This document shows positions 34,593 through 45,016 of a stretch of DNA of 50,765 bases, one piece after another. The notes below the pieces were generated by a model, which was not told the DNA's origin, made no database searches, and was given only the letters and a program-made list of their open reading frames with translations. The stretch is from Mesorhizobium sp. M2D.F.Ca.ET.226.01.1.1 (lineage in GTDB: Bacteria > Pseudomonadota > Alphaproteobacteria > Rhizobiales > Rhizobiaceae). The position numbers and the translations under genes are program-made. How positions within the stretch are numbered: position 1 is the stretch's first letter; every line of letters starts with the position of its first letter. The stretch is taken from the NCBI RefSeq assembly GCF_004022705.2, contig NZ_RZOY02000022.1, positions 19,484 through 70,248 of the forward strand, read 5' to 3'.

Positions 34593-35263
34593 TCCTGCCC
34601 CCCGAATCTTACCATCATTATACTTATTGATTAGTCCAGATTCGATGAATTCGCTTGTCTGGACAAATTTTCCTCGCGATCGCACATAGAGTGCTGGAGA
34701 TGTACCCAATAAATGACCTCCCCCCGCGCCGCTAGGTCAGCAAACAAATGCTTCAGCGATCAAACGTCTCCACAACGACATCAGCAATCAAAGGCATTGG
34801 ACCGCGCGCACGAATTTAGGTAGCCGGCAACGCGTACGAGGAGATAGAGCTGGAAGTGCGTGCCTTTCGATAGTCTATGGGCGGAATTCGACCGCCTCAC
34901 CGATAGGCCGATCGAGGTTCGCCGTCACTGTCGGGCTGGGTCCGAGTCCGCGATAGGCGCCACGACAGCGCTCGCGATAGGCGCGCAACGCTTGGTCCAT
35001 GGCGCCCGGACCGCCACACATTTGCGGATGACGTCCTGCCCGTCTTGGGTTTCAGCAGCGTGCGCCGGCGCTCCGATTTCCGCGACTTTTGGATCCCCTC
35101 CAATCGTGACGACCGATTATCGCCTGTCTCCATTTCGACCGTTATCTGGGCGGTAACACTTTTAGAAATCTATGCTGCTGGACATAAGCGGCGACCATAC
35201 CGAGAATTTACTTTCAAATTCTGGCGGCAAAGTTCTATCGTAAATGAAAATAGGGGATGGGGT
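34593..35263. other. 670-base intergenic region between divergent defence genes
   Basis: Both flanking genes read outward, so their promoters should be here. Between about 34860 and 35110 there are open frames on both strands that look like eroded coding sequence, but I cannot name a family. Confidence 0.4.
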
Positions 35264-38200
35264 ATGGAAACGAGTTCGGAGACTGGCGATGCTGCCGGTA
35301 TATCAGCCGCGCCCGTAATAGAAGTCGTGGCGGACATCGCCGCCAGCTTTACATATGCGTCCTTCCAAAATGCTATTCCGGTGATCCGGTCTATCGCGCT
35401 CAACAACCCGACCCAGCAGGGTTTCGAAAAATGCACTCTCGAGCTGACATCGAACCCCCCTTTTTTGCGCGCCAAAAGCTGGACAATTGATCGGATCGTT
35501 GCTGGCGACCGGCTTCCCTTAAGCGATCGAAAAATCGATCTCGACGCCGGCTATCTGGCCGGTCTCAACGAGGCTGAGCGCGGGGAGATAACGTTGCGCC
35601 TAACCTCAGGAGGCGCAGTGCTGGCCGAGCAGCGCGTTGCGGTGCGCCTGCTTGCCCGCGACGAATGGGGTGGCGTCGTCGATATGGCGCAATTGCTCGC
35701 CGCATTCGTCATGCCGAACGACCCGGCGATCGCAGGACTGCTGCGTTCCGCAGCGGAGCTGCTCGCAGCGCATGGTCATCCTTCCAGCCTCGATGGCTAT
35801 CAAAGCGGCAATCCGCAACGCGCATTCATGCTGGCGGCCGCAATTTATTCGGCCATTGCTGGCCTATCGCTGCATTATGCAGAGCCACCTGCGAGCTTCG
35901 AAAGCCGCGGCCAAAAAATTCGACGTCCCTCAATTATTACGGCAGAAAAGCTGGCAACCTGTCTCGATACCAGTCTGTTATTCGCGTCCGCCCTGGAGGC
36001 GACGGGCTTGCATCCCGTCGTTTTGATGTTTCAGGGACACGCGGCCGTCGGCGTCTGGATGACACAAAGGACGCTCGCCAACGCCATTGAACCCGATGCC
36101 ATGGAGGTCCGCAAGGCGCTGGCATCGCGCGAACTCATCGTGTTTGAGACGACAGGCGTGACGCATCGGCCGGCGATGACGTTGGAGGCTGCCCAACACG
36201 CAATCGAACAGCGGCTCGACGAAACGCAGGTAGCCACCTTTGTCGCAGCCATCGATATACGCCGCTCGCGCAGCGGCGGCATCACACCGCTTGCTTCGCA
36301 CGAACCGACGCGCCGCAGCGTGGATGCAGAGGCGGCAACCGAAATCGCGTTGCCGTTGCCAGCCGCACCGGCCGTGGTAGCCCTGCCGGTCGAGATCGTC
36401 GAGGTAAAGCCGACGACAGCGGCCGGACGGATCGACCGCTGGCAGAAAAAGCTCCTCGATTTGACACTGCGGAACCGCCTGCTCAATTTTCCGGACTCCA
36501 AGAAGACAATTCCGTTTCTTTGTACTGACGTCGGCTACCTCGAGGACCGTCTGATGGCAGGCGCTTCGATCCGGCTGATTTCGCTCCCCGAACAGAATCC
36601 ACTGGGCGAGCGGGATGCTGTCCTCTATCGCGAGGTGCACGGACGTGACCTCCAGCGTGGCTTTGCCGCGGAAGCGCTTCTGCGCGACGAGCTCCCGTCG
36701 ACGCTCGATGGGCGTCAATTGGAATCCCGGCTGATCGATCTTTACCGGCAAGTGCGCAACGATTTTGCCGAGGGCGGCGCGAATACGCTCTTCCTGGCGG
36801 TCGGCTTCCTGCGCTGGAAGAAGAAGGCCGAGGACGAGCGCAGCTATCGCGCGCCATTGCTGCTCGTACCGGTCAAAATCGAGCGCCGCAGCGCAACATC
36901 GCATTTTACCTTGCGCTTCCATGAAGATGAACCGCGATTCAACGCAACCTTGTTGCAGTTTCTCGAACGCGACTTCGAGCTCAAACTGCCACAGTTTTCC
37001 GGTGAGCTGCCCGAGGACGAAAGCGGCGTTGATGTGCCGAGGCTGCTCGGTCTTATGCGCCAGGCAGTGCGCGACGTCCCCGGCATGGAGGTGGTGGACG
37101 AGACGGCGCTGTCGACCTTTTCCTTCGCCAAGTTTCTCATGTGGAAGGATCTGGTCGAGCGTACCGATGCGCTGCGCGAAAACCGTGTCGTGCGCCATCT
37201 GATCGACACGCCGGAGATAGCTTTCGAGGGCAATGGCGCATCATTCCGCGACGAGCGCGAACTCGACCGGCACTATGCCCCGTCCGACATGGTTTTGCTG
37301 CTGCCGGCCGACTCCTCACAGACCGCCGCAAGTCTTGCCGCCGCTGAGGGTCGCGATTTTGTCATCATCGGTCCTCCCGGCACTGGCAAGAGCCAGACCA
37401 TTGCCAACATGATTGCCAACTGTCTTTCAGTTGGCAAAACCGTGCTGTTTGTGGCCGAGAAGACGGCGGCGCTCGATGTGGTGTATCGCCGCCTGCGCGA
37501 ACATGGCCTGGGCGCGCATTGTCTCGAACTCCATTCCAGCAAGGCGGACCGACGCAACTTTCTCACCCAGCTCAGGATCAGCTGGGAAAGCGGCGTGCGC
37601 GTGGACGCAGCGGAGTGGATTGCGATCAACGAGCGGCTTCGCGTCCGTCGCGACGAACTGAATGCCTATGTCGAAGCGCTGCATCGGCACCATGTCAATG
37701 GTCTGACGCCTTATCTGGCGCTCGGCATCGCTCTCAAGAACAAGCGGCAGCACGCTCCGAGATTGTCCTGGCCATCGCGCGATTCCCATGACGAGGCAAA
37801 CCGGCTGGCGCTGGAGCATATTGCCGCCGAAACAGGTCTCGCATTTCAGTCGGTGGAGATGCGGTCGGTCTTGCGTCTTATAGATGTCACCGAGTGGACG
37901 TCAGGCTGGCAGGACAATTTGCTCGAAGGGGCAAAGACCCTCAAGAATGCGTCCGAGGTTCTAGCGACCGCACTCGACGCCTTCCTGGTGAGCATCGGCC
38001 TGCGCGCCAAAGGCGACGCGTCAAAAGCGGAGCTCGAAGCGCTGCGAAAACTAGCAGCGGCACTCCAGGACAGTGCCGGCTATGACGTCAGCATTGTCTT
38101 TGATCGAGATTTCGCCCAGTTGCGGGGAGCCCTCGCCACTCTCAATGAGGCAATCGGAGACTATCGCAAGTCTCGCAAGGACCTGTCGGCCCGCTATGAC

Positions 38201-41200
38201 GAGGCTGCCGTTGCGCGCATACGGGTGGAGGACATAGAGCAGCAATGGCAGCAGGCCGCTTCTGCATTCTGGCCAAACAGTCAGTTGGGCAAACGCAAAG
38301 TCCAGAAGCTGCTTCAAGGCTATGTCACAGAGGGGGTAGCCGATCCTCAGCACGACTTGCTGCTGTTGCGCCTGATGCAGGACCGCCGGGCCACTGTCGA
38401 AGCCAACATCCTATCTGGGAAGCCGATCGGATTTGCCGCACTTGATACCGACACCCACCGTATCGATCAGATACTCTCGATGGCCGAAAGGCTTCGACAG
38501 ACGCTACGCCTGCCCGGCCTCGGCACGGAGGATTTCAAAGCGCTCCTGCAAGCAACCGCCCCGAGCCTGCGAAGCGGTGCAGCAGATAGCACGATGCGCT
38601 ATGGGGCAGCCCGCTTCCTTGCGGCTTCTGCAGCATTCGAGGCTGCCAAGACCCAATTTGCGATCCCTGCTGGAAAGACGCCTTCTTGGGCAGAACATGA
38701 TAACCCGCTGACCGAATTGACGACTGCGATGGGAGACTTGCTCGACGCCCGTCATCTTCTCCGGGACTGGACTTCGTGGTGCGGCATTCGTCGCAGGGCT
38801 GTCAGTCACAATCTGGGAGCGTTGGTCGACGATATCGAGGCGGGTCTAGTGCGACCAGCTGAAGCTCAATCCGCGTTCCGCCTGGCCTATGTACGCTGGT
38901 GGCTGCCGGCCACGCTGGATGCCGATCCGGTGCTGCGGAATTTCCGTCGCTTCCAGCACGAGCACGCCATCGAAGATTTCCGGGAAATCGACGATCTTGT
39001 CCGCGCTCAAGCAAGCCTTCGCGTCATCAGTGCCATCGCTCATGGTTTGCCGGCTGTGCAAGGCGTCCCGCGCAATTCCGAGTTGGGCCTGTTGCGCCAT
39101 CAGATGGAATTGCAGCGGCCCAGCCGGTCAATCCGCGAGATGATTGGCGCGATGCCGACGAGCTTTGCCAAGCTCGCGCCGTGCATGCTGATGTCCCCTC
39201 TTTCAATCGCTCAATATCTACCGCCCGACCAAGCCCTGTTCGACGTGGTGATTTTCGACGAAGCATCGCAGATCACCACCTGGGACGCCGTCGGTGCCAT
39301 CGCGCGAGCCCATCAAACCATAATCGTAGGCGATCCCAAGCAGTTGCCGCCCACCAATTTCTTTGGCCGCAACGAGGAGGACGAGGAAGTCGTCGAACAC
39401 GAAAAGGATCTTGAGAGCATTCTCGACGAAGCCAAAGCGGCCGGCATCCCGGTACGTGACCTGCGCTGGCATTATCGTAGCCGCAATGAGTCGCTGATCG
39501 CCTTTTCCAACCATCACTACTATCAGAACCGGCTCATCACATTCCCTTCGCCAACGGTGGAAGATCGGGCAGTTCAGCTGCGAAAAATCACGACCGGCAT
39601 CTATGACCGTGGCAAAAGCCGCACCAATCGAATCGAAGCCCAAGCGGTAACCGACGAGGCGGTCAGCAGGATGCGGCGTTGGCTGGCCCTACCGGAAAAG
39701 GACCGACCCACGCTCGGAGTCATCACTTTCAACGCGCAACAGCAGTCGCTCATCCTCGACCTTTTCGACAAGGCACGCCAGACAGAGCCGGAGCTTGAAT
39801 GGTTCTTTGCCGACGAGCGTATTGAGCCCGCCATCGTCAAGAATCTGGAAAATGTCCAAGGGGACGAGCGTGACATAATCCTGTTTTCGATCACCTTTTC
39901 GCAAGATAATGCCGGCAAGCGCAGCATGGATTTCGGCGCGCTGAATCGGGACGGCGGCGAACGCCGGCTGAATGTCGCGGTGACGCGTGCGCGGCAGGAA
40001 CTGATCGTATTTTCAGGTTTTGCCGCCGACCAGATCGACCCCAACCGAACCAAAGCGATCGGCGTACAGCATCTCAAAGCCTTTCTCGATTTTGCCGAAC
40101 GCGGCGCTGTGGCATTGCCAGCGCAGGAACGCGGATCGGTCGGAGCCCTGGAATCCCCTTTCGAGGAGGCCGTCGCTGCCGAGCTTGAGAAGCGCGGATG
40201 GACCATCGTTCCTCAAGTCGGCATTTCGGGCTTTCGAGTGGATATAGGGATCCGGCATCCCGATCTCGCCGGCGCCTATCTGGCTGGGGTCGAATGCGAC
40301 GGCGCGACCTATCACAGTTCTGCCACGGCGCGAGATCGAGACAAGGTCCGCGAGCAGGTCCTGCGCGGCCTCGGGTGGAACATTGTCCGGGTATGGTCAA
40401 CCGATTGGTGGTTTGATCTCGAAGGTTGCACCGAGAGGCTTCATGCCAGCCTGGCCGCGCTGCTCGAGGAAAGCCGTCGCAAACAGGCTGAACAACAGGA
40501 AAGTGAAGCCGCGATCCATTGGGACATGGGACATAAGGTCGACCCCATGGACCCATTGCCAGCCGAAGACCTAGCATCGGCCGGCGAACCGGAACATCCG
40601 TCGATAAAATCAGAGCCAGAACTTGTCGCCGCTCCCCTCGCGACGGGAGAGCGCCCATCGGCATCTGCAGGAATTTTGCCTGCGGCCGCGCATTCGACGC
40701 ATGATACCGTACCGACGGGCGGCCGTTATCGCCTGACTGATCTAACCGGATTTTCCACCAGCCCGGATCAGTTTTATGACTTCGTCTACCGAGGCACGCT
40801 GCGGTCCATGGTCGACGCGGTGATCGAGCAGGAAGGACCTCTGCGAGATGACGTCCTTGCGCAGCGCATCGCACGGGCGCATGGCTGGCTCAGAACGGGC
40901 AACAAGATTCGGGAGCGGATCGACCTGCATCTGCGCGAGTTCGATAGAACTGAAGAATCCAGCGGCAGCTTCCTATGGAAGAGAGGGACGGTGGTCGACC
41001 TGCTTGATTATCGCATGCCGTTCGATGCCGATGCCCGCCGGTCCATTGCCGACATTCCAATCGCCGAGCTGGCCGCTGTCGTCGTTGCGAACGAGGACAT
41101 TCTGGAACAGTCCGACCCCGCTCTCGACCTTGCACGTCTGCTCGGTGTCGAGCGACTTGCGGCGATTTCACGCTCCCGGCTGGATGAAGCCATCGATCGC

Positions 41201-41227
41201 GCCCAGCGCAACCTGGCATCGACATAG
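35264..41227 (+). CDS. giant DUF4011 / SF1 helicase / Vsr-like nuclease / DUF3320 protein
   Basis: This 1987-residue protein has, in order, a DUF4011-type segment at about 388 (Trp-Gln-Lys-Lys-Leu-Leu-Asp-Leu-Thr-Leu-Arg-Asn-Arg-Leu-Leu). The superfamily 1 helicase core has Walker A GPPGTGKSQT at about 703, DEAS at about 1332, GDPKQLPP, WHYRSRNESL, Gln-Gly-Asp-Glu-Arg-Asp and VAVTRARQEL at about 1570. A Vsr/DUF559-like nuclease follows at about 1629-1726, with Val-Asp-Ile-Gly-Ile and Gly-Val-Glu-Cys-Asp-Gly, then DUF3320 at about 1820-1895. Proteins of this architecture have been linked to phage defence. The start (METSSETGD) follows a GGGGATGGGGT ribosome site, and 73 upstream codons look non-coding. 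Gene 1 of a three-gene operon. Confidence 0.88.
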   Translation: METSSETGDAAGISAAPVIEVVADIAASFTYASFQNAIPVIRSIALNNPTQQGFEKCTLELTSNPPFLRAKSWTIDRIVAGDRLPLSDRKIDLDAGYLAGLNEAERGEITLRLTSGGAVLAEQRVAVRLLARDEWGGVVDMAQLLAAFVMPNDPAIAGLLRSAAELLAAHGHPSSLDGYQSGNPQRAFMLAAAIYSAIAGLSLHYAEPPASFESRGQKIRRPSIITAEKLATCLDTSLLFASALEATGLHPVVLMFQGHAAVGVWMTQRTLANAIEPDAMEVRKALASRELIVFETTGVTHRPAMTLEAAQHAIEQRLDETQVATFVAAIDIRRSRSGGITPLASHEPTRRSVDAEAATEIALPLPAAPAVVALPVEIVEVKPTTAAGRIDRWQKKLLDLTLRNRLLNFPDSKKTIPFLCTDVGYLEDRLMAGASIRLISLPEQNPLGERDAVLYREVHGRDLQRGFAAEALLRDELPSTLDGRQLESRLIDLYRQVRNDFAEGGANTLFLAVGFLRWKKKAEDERSYRAPLLLVPVKIERRSATSHFTLRFHEDEPRFNATLLQFLERDFELKLPQFSGELPEDESGVDVPRLLGLMRQAVRDVPGMEVVDETALSTFSFAKFLMWKDLVERTDALRENRVVRHLIDTPEIAFEGNGASFRDERELDRHYAPSDMVLLLPADSSQTAASLAAAEGRDFVIIGPPGTGKSQTIANMIANCLSVGKTVLFVAEKTAALDVVYRRLREHGLGAHCLELHSSKADRRNFLTQLRISWESGVRVDAAEWIAINERLRVRRDELNAYVEALHRHHVNGLTPYLALGIALKNKRQHAPRLSWPSRDSHDEANRLALEHIAAETGLAFQSVEMRSVLRLIDVTEWTSGWQDNLLEGAKTLKNASEVLATALDAFLVSIGLRAKGDASKAELEALRKLAAALQDSAGYDVSIVFDRDFAQLRGALATLNEAIGDYRKSRKDLSARYDEAAVARIRVEDIEQQWQQAASAFWPNSQLGKRKVQKLLQGYVTEGVADPQHDLLLLRLMQDRRATVEANILSGKPIGFAALDTDTHRIDQILSMAERLRQTLRLPGLGTEDFKALLQATAPSLRSGAADSTMRYGAARFLAASAAFEAAKTQFAIPAGKTPSWAEHDNPLTELTTAMGDLLDARHLLRDWTSWCGIRRRAVSHNLGALVDDIEAGLVRPAEAQSAFRLAYVRWWLPATLDADPVLRNFRRFQHEHAIEDFREIDDLVRAQASLRVISAIAHGLPAVQGVPRNSELGLLRHQMELQRPSRSIREMIGAMPTSFAKLAPCMLMSPLSIAQYLPPDQALFDVVIFDEASQITTWDAVGAIARAHQTIIVGDPKQLPPTNFFGRNEEDEEVVEHEKDLESILDEAKAAGIPVRDLRWHYRSRNESLIAFSNHHYYQNRLITFPSPTVEDRAVQLRKITTGIYDRGKSRTNRIEAQAVTDEAVSRMRRWLALPEKDRPTLGVITFNAQQQSLILDLFDKARQTEPELEWFFADERIEPAIVKNLENVQGDERDIILFSITFSQDNAGKRSMDFGALNRDGGERRLNVAVTRARQELIVFSGFAADQIDPNRTKAIGVQHLKAFLDFAERGAVALPAQERGSVGALESPFEEAVAAELEKRGWTIVPQVGISGFRVDIGIRHPDLAGAYLAGVECDGATYHSSATARDRDKVREQVLRGLGWNIVRVWSTDWWFDLEGCTERLHASLAALLEESRRKQAEQQESEAAIHWDMGHKVDPMDPLPAEDLASAGEPEHPSIKSEPELVAAPLATGERPSASAGILPAAAHSTHDTVPTGGRYRLTDLTGFSTSPDQFYDFVYRGTLRSMVDAVIEQEGPLRDDVLAQRIARAHGWLRTGNKIRERIDLHLREFDRTEESSGSFLWKRGTVVDLLDYRMPFDADARRSIADIPIAELAAVVVANEDILEQSDPALDLARLLGVERLAAISRSRLDEAIDRAQRNLAST

Positions 41228-41240
41228 TCTCGGAGACTCC

Positions 41241-42365
41241 ATGTTTCGATTCATCCACAGCTCCGATCTTCATATCGGCAAGCGGTTCGGCAACATGCCA
41301 GAGGATCTGCGCGGGCGGCTCCGTGAAGCGCGCCATGGCGCGATCAGCCGGCTGGCAGAGCAGGCACGCGTCCATGGTGCATCCACCATACTTCTGGCCG
41401 GCGATACGTTCGATACCGAAACGCCCACTCCAGCGATGTTGCGGCAGGCCATGGCCGAGATGAGCCAGAGCGCGCCTCTGCGCTGGATATTGCTGCCTGG
41501 CAACCATGATTCCCTGTTGGCTGATCAATTGTGGAGTGCAGCGGACAGCGTTGTGCCGGACAATGTCCTGCTGGCGACGCGGCCCGAAACCCTGACTATT
41601 GGCGCGGACGTGGCGCTGCTGCCTGCACCTTGCACCACCCGCAGACCCGGTCGCGACCTTACCGAGTGGATGAACAGCGCCGCGACGCCGCAAGGCGCCA
41701 TCCGGCTCGGCCTTGCTCATGGCGCTATTCAGAACTTTTCCGAAGATTCAGCAGCGTCCGATGTCATTGCACCAGATCGCGCGACTAAGGCCGGCCTCGA
41801 TTATCTGGCACTTGGCGACTGGCACGGACCCGTCACCATCAATGAGCGCAGCCGTTATAGCGGTGCGCCCGAACCTGACCGTTTCAAGCATGATACACCC
41901 GGTCAGGCCCTTGTCGTTTCCATTGCCGGGCCTGGCGCCGTGCCCGAGATCGTGGCCGTTGAAACAGCTAGCTTTTCCTGGAAAACCGCTCCCCTGCATC
42001 TGCTGTCTGGCGACGACAGCGCCGCGGCATTTGAAGCGTTGCTTCCACCGGCTCATCTGCGGCGTCAGACTTTGCTGCGAATTGCCGCGTCTGGCCGGGT
42101 GCGGTTAAGTGGGCGAACGATCCTTCAAGCGGCGATCGCGGTAGCCGCGCCCGACTTCGCCTATCTGGAACTGGACGGGGACGGGCTCGCGACCGACTGC
42201 GAAAGTGGCGATTTGGATCGGATCGACCGCTCTGGTGCCCTTCGCGAGGCAGCGCAGGCACTGTTGGATGAAAGCAGCGACGAAACCCGGTCGGCTGTCG
42301 AACGCGACATATCGCGAGAAGCACTGGTTCGGTTGTTCAGCTATTGCGAGGCGATGGGATCATGA
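41241..42365 (+). CDS. SbcD/YhaO-like metallophosphoesterase, second gene of helicase operon
   Basis: This 374-residue DNA-repair-exonuclease-type phosphoesterase has His-Ser-Ser-Asp-Leu-His-Ile, Leu-Ala-Gly-Asp-Thr-Phe-Asp, LPGNHDSL and Leu-Gly-Asp-Trp-His-Gly motifs. It belongs to the Mre11/SbcD superfamily and should cleave DNA with its SbcC-like partner. The start is 13 bases after the helicase stop (MFRFIHSSD). The long frame upstream overlaps the helicase and is a shadow. Its stop overlaps the start of the next gene by four bases. Confidence 0.92.
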   Translation: MFRFIHSSDLHIGKRFGNMPEDLRGRLREARHGAISRLAEQARVHGASTILLAGDTFDTETPTPAMLRQAMAEMSQSAPLRWILLPGNHDSLLADQLWSAADSVVPDNVLLATRPETLTIGADVALLPAPCTTRRPGRDLTEWMNSAATPQGAIRLGLAHGAIQNFSEDSAASDVIAPDRATKAGLDYLALGDWHGPVTINERSRYSGAPEPDRFKHDTPGQALVVSIAGPGAVPEIVAVETASFSWKTAPLHLLSGDDSAAAFEALLPPAHLRRQTLLRIAASGRVRLSGRTILQAAIAVAAPDFAYLELDGDGLATDCESGDLDRIDRSGALREAAQALLDESSDETRSAVERDISREALVRLFSYCEAMGS

Positions 42366-44995
42366 AACTTACGGCCCTTCGGCTCCACAACGTCAAACGG
42401 TTCGCCGGGCAAGGCGTCGCCATCGAAAACATCGGCGACGGCGTCAACGTGCTTTGCGCGGTCAATGAGTTCGGCAAATCAACCTTCTTCGAAGCGCTGC
42501 ACGCACTCTTTTTCCAGCCTCACACGGGCACACCCGAAGGCGTGCGACTGTTGCGGCCTTACAGTGGGGGCAATCCGGTGGTGGAGGCCGACATCACCAC
42601 TTCAGAAGGACGCTATCGACTTGCCAAGCAGTTTTATGGCGGCAGGCTGGCCAGCGTTATTGACCTCGACGGCGGGCGACTGTTGGCTCAAGCCGATGAG
42701 GCCGAAGCCTTTATCGGCAAACTAATCCATGGCGGAAGCGCAGGACCGGCAGGATTGCTCTGGGTTCGCCAAGGGGTCACCGGCATCGAAAGGCGCAGCA
42801 AAAGCGAGGAGGACGGCGAAAAACGCGTGCGCGAAAGCCTACTGTCCTCGGTTCAGGGGGAAGTTGAAGCCCTGACCGGCGGGCGACGCATGGCCGAAAT
42901 CGCCGCGGCATGTGAAGAAGAACTCTATAGCCTGGTTACGTCAACGCTGCGTCCCAAGAGCGGCGGTCTCTATGCGGCAGCGCTCGACGAGCGTGACAAG
43001 CTGGTGAAAGACGAGCAGCGTCTCAGCGCCGAAGTCACCGGTCTGCGCGATTCGCTCGACAAGCGGCGCATGGCGTTGGCGCGTCTGTCTGAGCTTGAAA
43101 ACCCCGAAGAAGGCGCCACTCGGCGGGAAGCCATCTCGGCCGCGGAAGCCGCAGTCGAGGCCGCCAAATCGCACAGCGAAGCCTTGAAAGCCGCCGAGGC
43201 GGAAGCTGCCCTTGCCGCAATTCACCACGACGCGGCGCAGCAGGCCCTCGATAGTTTTCGGACCGCGCTCAAACGAGCCACGGATTTGCGCCAGCAGTCG
43301 ACGATTGCGCAGCTTCGCCGCAGTGAGGTTCTCGATCGGCGCGCTTCTGCCATTGCCGAAAACGAACAAGCGATGGGCGAAGTTCAAGCAGCCGAACTGG
43401 AAGAGCGCGAAGCACGCGAATTGCTCGCGCGGCTGGATGCGACTCTTTTGGCGCGTGACGCTGCCGAACAACTGGCCGGCTCGGACAACCGGTTGAAACA
43501 AGCCGAAGTCGCCAGAACCCAGATCGAAGATGGAGAGGCAGCACTGGCGATGCTGGCGGTGCCGGAACAAGCTGTCGAGCAACTCCAGGCGCTCGAAATC
43601 GAGATCGCCAGCCTTCGTGCAGCTCACCTGGCAACCCTGCCGACGCTATGCATGGAATACCGGGACGGCGCCGCCGATTTGGTGACCATCGATGCCAAGC
43701 CCTTGCCCCATGCAGAAGACCAAAGCTTTGCTGGCACCGTACGCCTGGATATTGCCGGCATCGGAGCCTTGACCCTGCGATCGAATCGGCCGCAGCAGGC
43801 CGACCGGACCATCGAAGACGCCGAAGCGAAGCACCGCAGCCTGCTTGCGTCCCTCGGTGTCGATAGCCTCAGGACGGCACGCCAGCGCCTAGTGGAAGCG
43901 CGCGACAAAGCTACCGAACTGGGCTTGGCGCGTCAGCGACTTGCCGATCTCGCGCCCAAGGGGATACAGCAATTACACGAGGAGCTTGCTCGTCTGAGTG
44001 CCCTCGGGGCCGGGGACCTCGAACTCAAAGTCGATCCAGAACAGATCCGGCAACATCATGCCGCAGCCGAGCAGCGTGTGGCGACAACACGCAACAGCGT
44101 GCGCGAGGCCTTGCCTTTGCGCAGCCATGCCGACGAGGCTGTCATGGCTGCGGAGACGGCTTATGTCACCATCCAGGCGGAACTGACCAGCCTCGAGGTC
44201 ATATTGGGACCCGATGCAGCGCGCGAGGAAAAGGGGCGCTTGCTGCTCACCGAGGCCACCGCACGACAAAAGCTGCGCGAAGCGGCCGAAATGCGCGCTG
44301 CTCCCCTGCGCGACGGCGCTCGCGATCTCACCAGCGCTGAAGCCGTTCTGCGCCGCGCCCGTTCGGTTCAGGATGCCGCCACACAGGAAGCAAGTCAGTT
44401 GCGTGTAACCCTGGCCGATCTCAATGGCCATATTCGCACTCGGTCCGACGACGCGGTGGAAGAAGCTTTGCGCGAGGCCACAGAAAAATTGGAAATCGCT
44501 GGAGAGCGAGCGAGACGCTTCGAATTCGAAAAAGCCGTCCTCGACCGGCTGCGCACGACGCTGGTCGCTGCGCGCTCGACGGCACGCGATCTTTATCTGA
44601 AGCCGGTCATGTCCGAGCTGCGACCGCTGCTTGGATTGCTATTCGATGACATCTCCATAGTGTTCGACGAGAACACACTGTTGCCACAGACCGTTCGCCG
44701 CAATGGTCAGGATGAGGATGTCGATAGGTTGAGTGGCGGCATGCGAGAACAGCTTTCGGTTCTGACACGTCTGGCCTTCGCCCGTTTGCTTGCCCGCGAC
44801 GGCCGACCCACACCGGTTATCCTGGATGACGCTTTGGTTTATTCCGATGACGACCGCATCGAGCGCATGTTCGACGCTTTGCATCGTCAATCACACGATC
44901 AGCAGATTCTCGTTTTCTCCTGCCGCCAACGCGCGTTTGCAAAACTCGGCGGTAACATTTTGCAGATGAGCGACTGGCAACCGGGTCGGTCATAA
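42362..44995 (+). CDS. SbcC/YhaN-like SMC ATPase, third gene of helicase operon
   Basis: This 877-residue ATPase begins MKLTALRLHNVKRF and has a P-loop Asn-Glu-Phe-Gly-Lys-Ser-Thr at 35-41. Long alanine/glutamate-rich coiled-coil arms fill the middle. The C-terminal signature is RLSGGMREQLSVLTRLAFAR, with Walker B Pro-Val-Ile-Leu-Asp-Asp-Ala-Leu and Ile-Leu-Val-Phe-Ser-Cys. I see no CxxC zinc hook, which fits YhaN-like rather than true SbcC proteins. It starts within the preceding gene (ATGA overlap), so the SbcD-like and SbcC-like subunits are made together. It presumably forms a nuclease-ATPase complex that acts with the helicase. Confidence 0.9.
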   Translation: MKLTALRLHNVKRFAGQGVAIENIGDGVNVLCAVNEFGKSTFFEALHALFFQPHTGTPEGVRLLRPYSGGNPVVEADITTSEGRYRLAKQFYGGRLASVIDLDGGRLLAQADEAEAFIGKLIHGGSAGPAGLLWVRQGVTGIERRSKSEEDGEKRVRESLLSSVQGEVEALTGGRRMAEIAAACEEELYSLVTSTLRPKSGGLYAAALDERDKLVKDEQRLSAEVTGLRDSLDKRRMALARLSELENPEEGATRREAISAAEAAVEAAKSHSEALKAAEAEAALAAIHHDAAQQALDSFRTALKRATDLRQQSTIAQLRRSEVLDRRASAIAENEQAMGEVQAAELEEREARELLARLDATLLARDAAEQLAGSDNRLKQAEVARTQIEDGEAALAMLAVPEQAVEQLQALEIEIASLRAAHLATLPTLCMEYRDGAADLVTIDAKPLPHAEDQSFAGTVRLDIAGIGALTLRSNRPQQADRTIEDAEAKHRSLLASLGVDSLRTARQRLVEARDKATELGLARQRLADLAPKGIQQLHEELARLSALGAGDLELKVDPEQIRQHHAAAEQRVATTRNSVREALPLRSHADEAVMAAETAYVTIQAELTSLEVILGPDAAREEKGRLLLTEATARQKLREAAEMRAAPLRDGARDLTSAEAVLRRARSVQDAATQEASQLRVTLADLNGHIRTRSDDAVEEALREATEKLEIAGERARRFEFEKAVLDRLRTTLVAARSTARDLYLKPVMSELRPLLGLLFDDISIVFDENTLLPQTVRRNGQDEDVDRLSGGMREQLSVLTRLAFARLLARDGRPTPVILDDALVYSDDDRIERMFDALHRQSHDQQILVFSCRQRAFAKLGGNILQMSDWQPGRS

Positions 44996-45016
44996 GCGGA
45001 GATCGCGCAGCCTCAG

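Noticed and set aside
35978..37198. 406-codon minus-strand frame
   Set aside because: It is antisense to the DUF4011/helicase gene. The plus-strand product has clear domains throughout.
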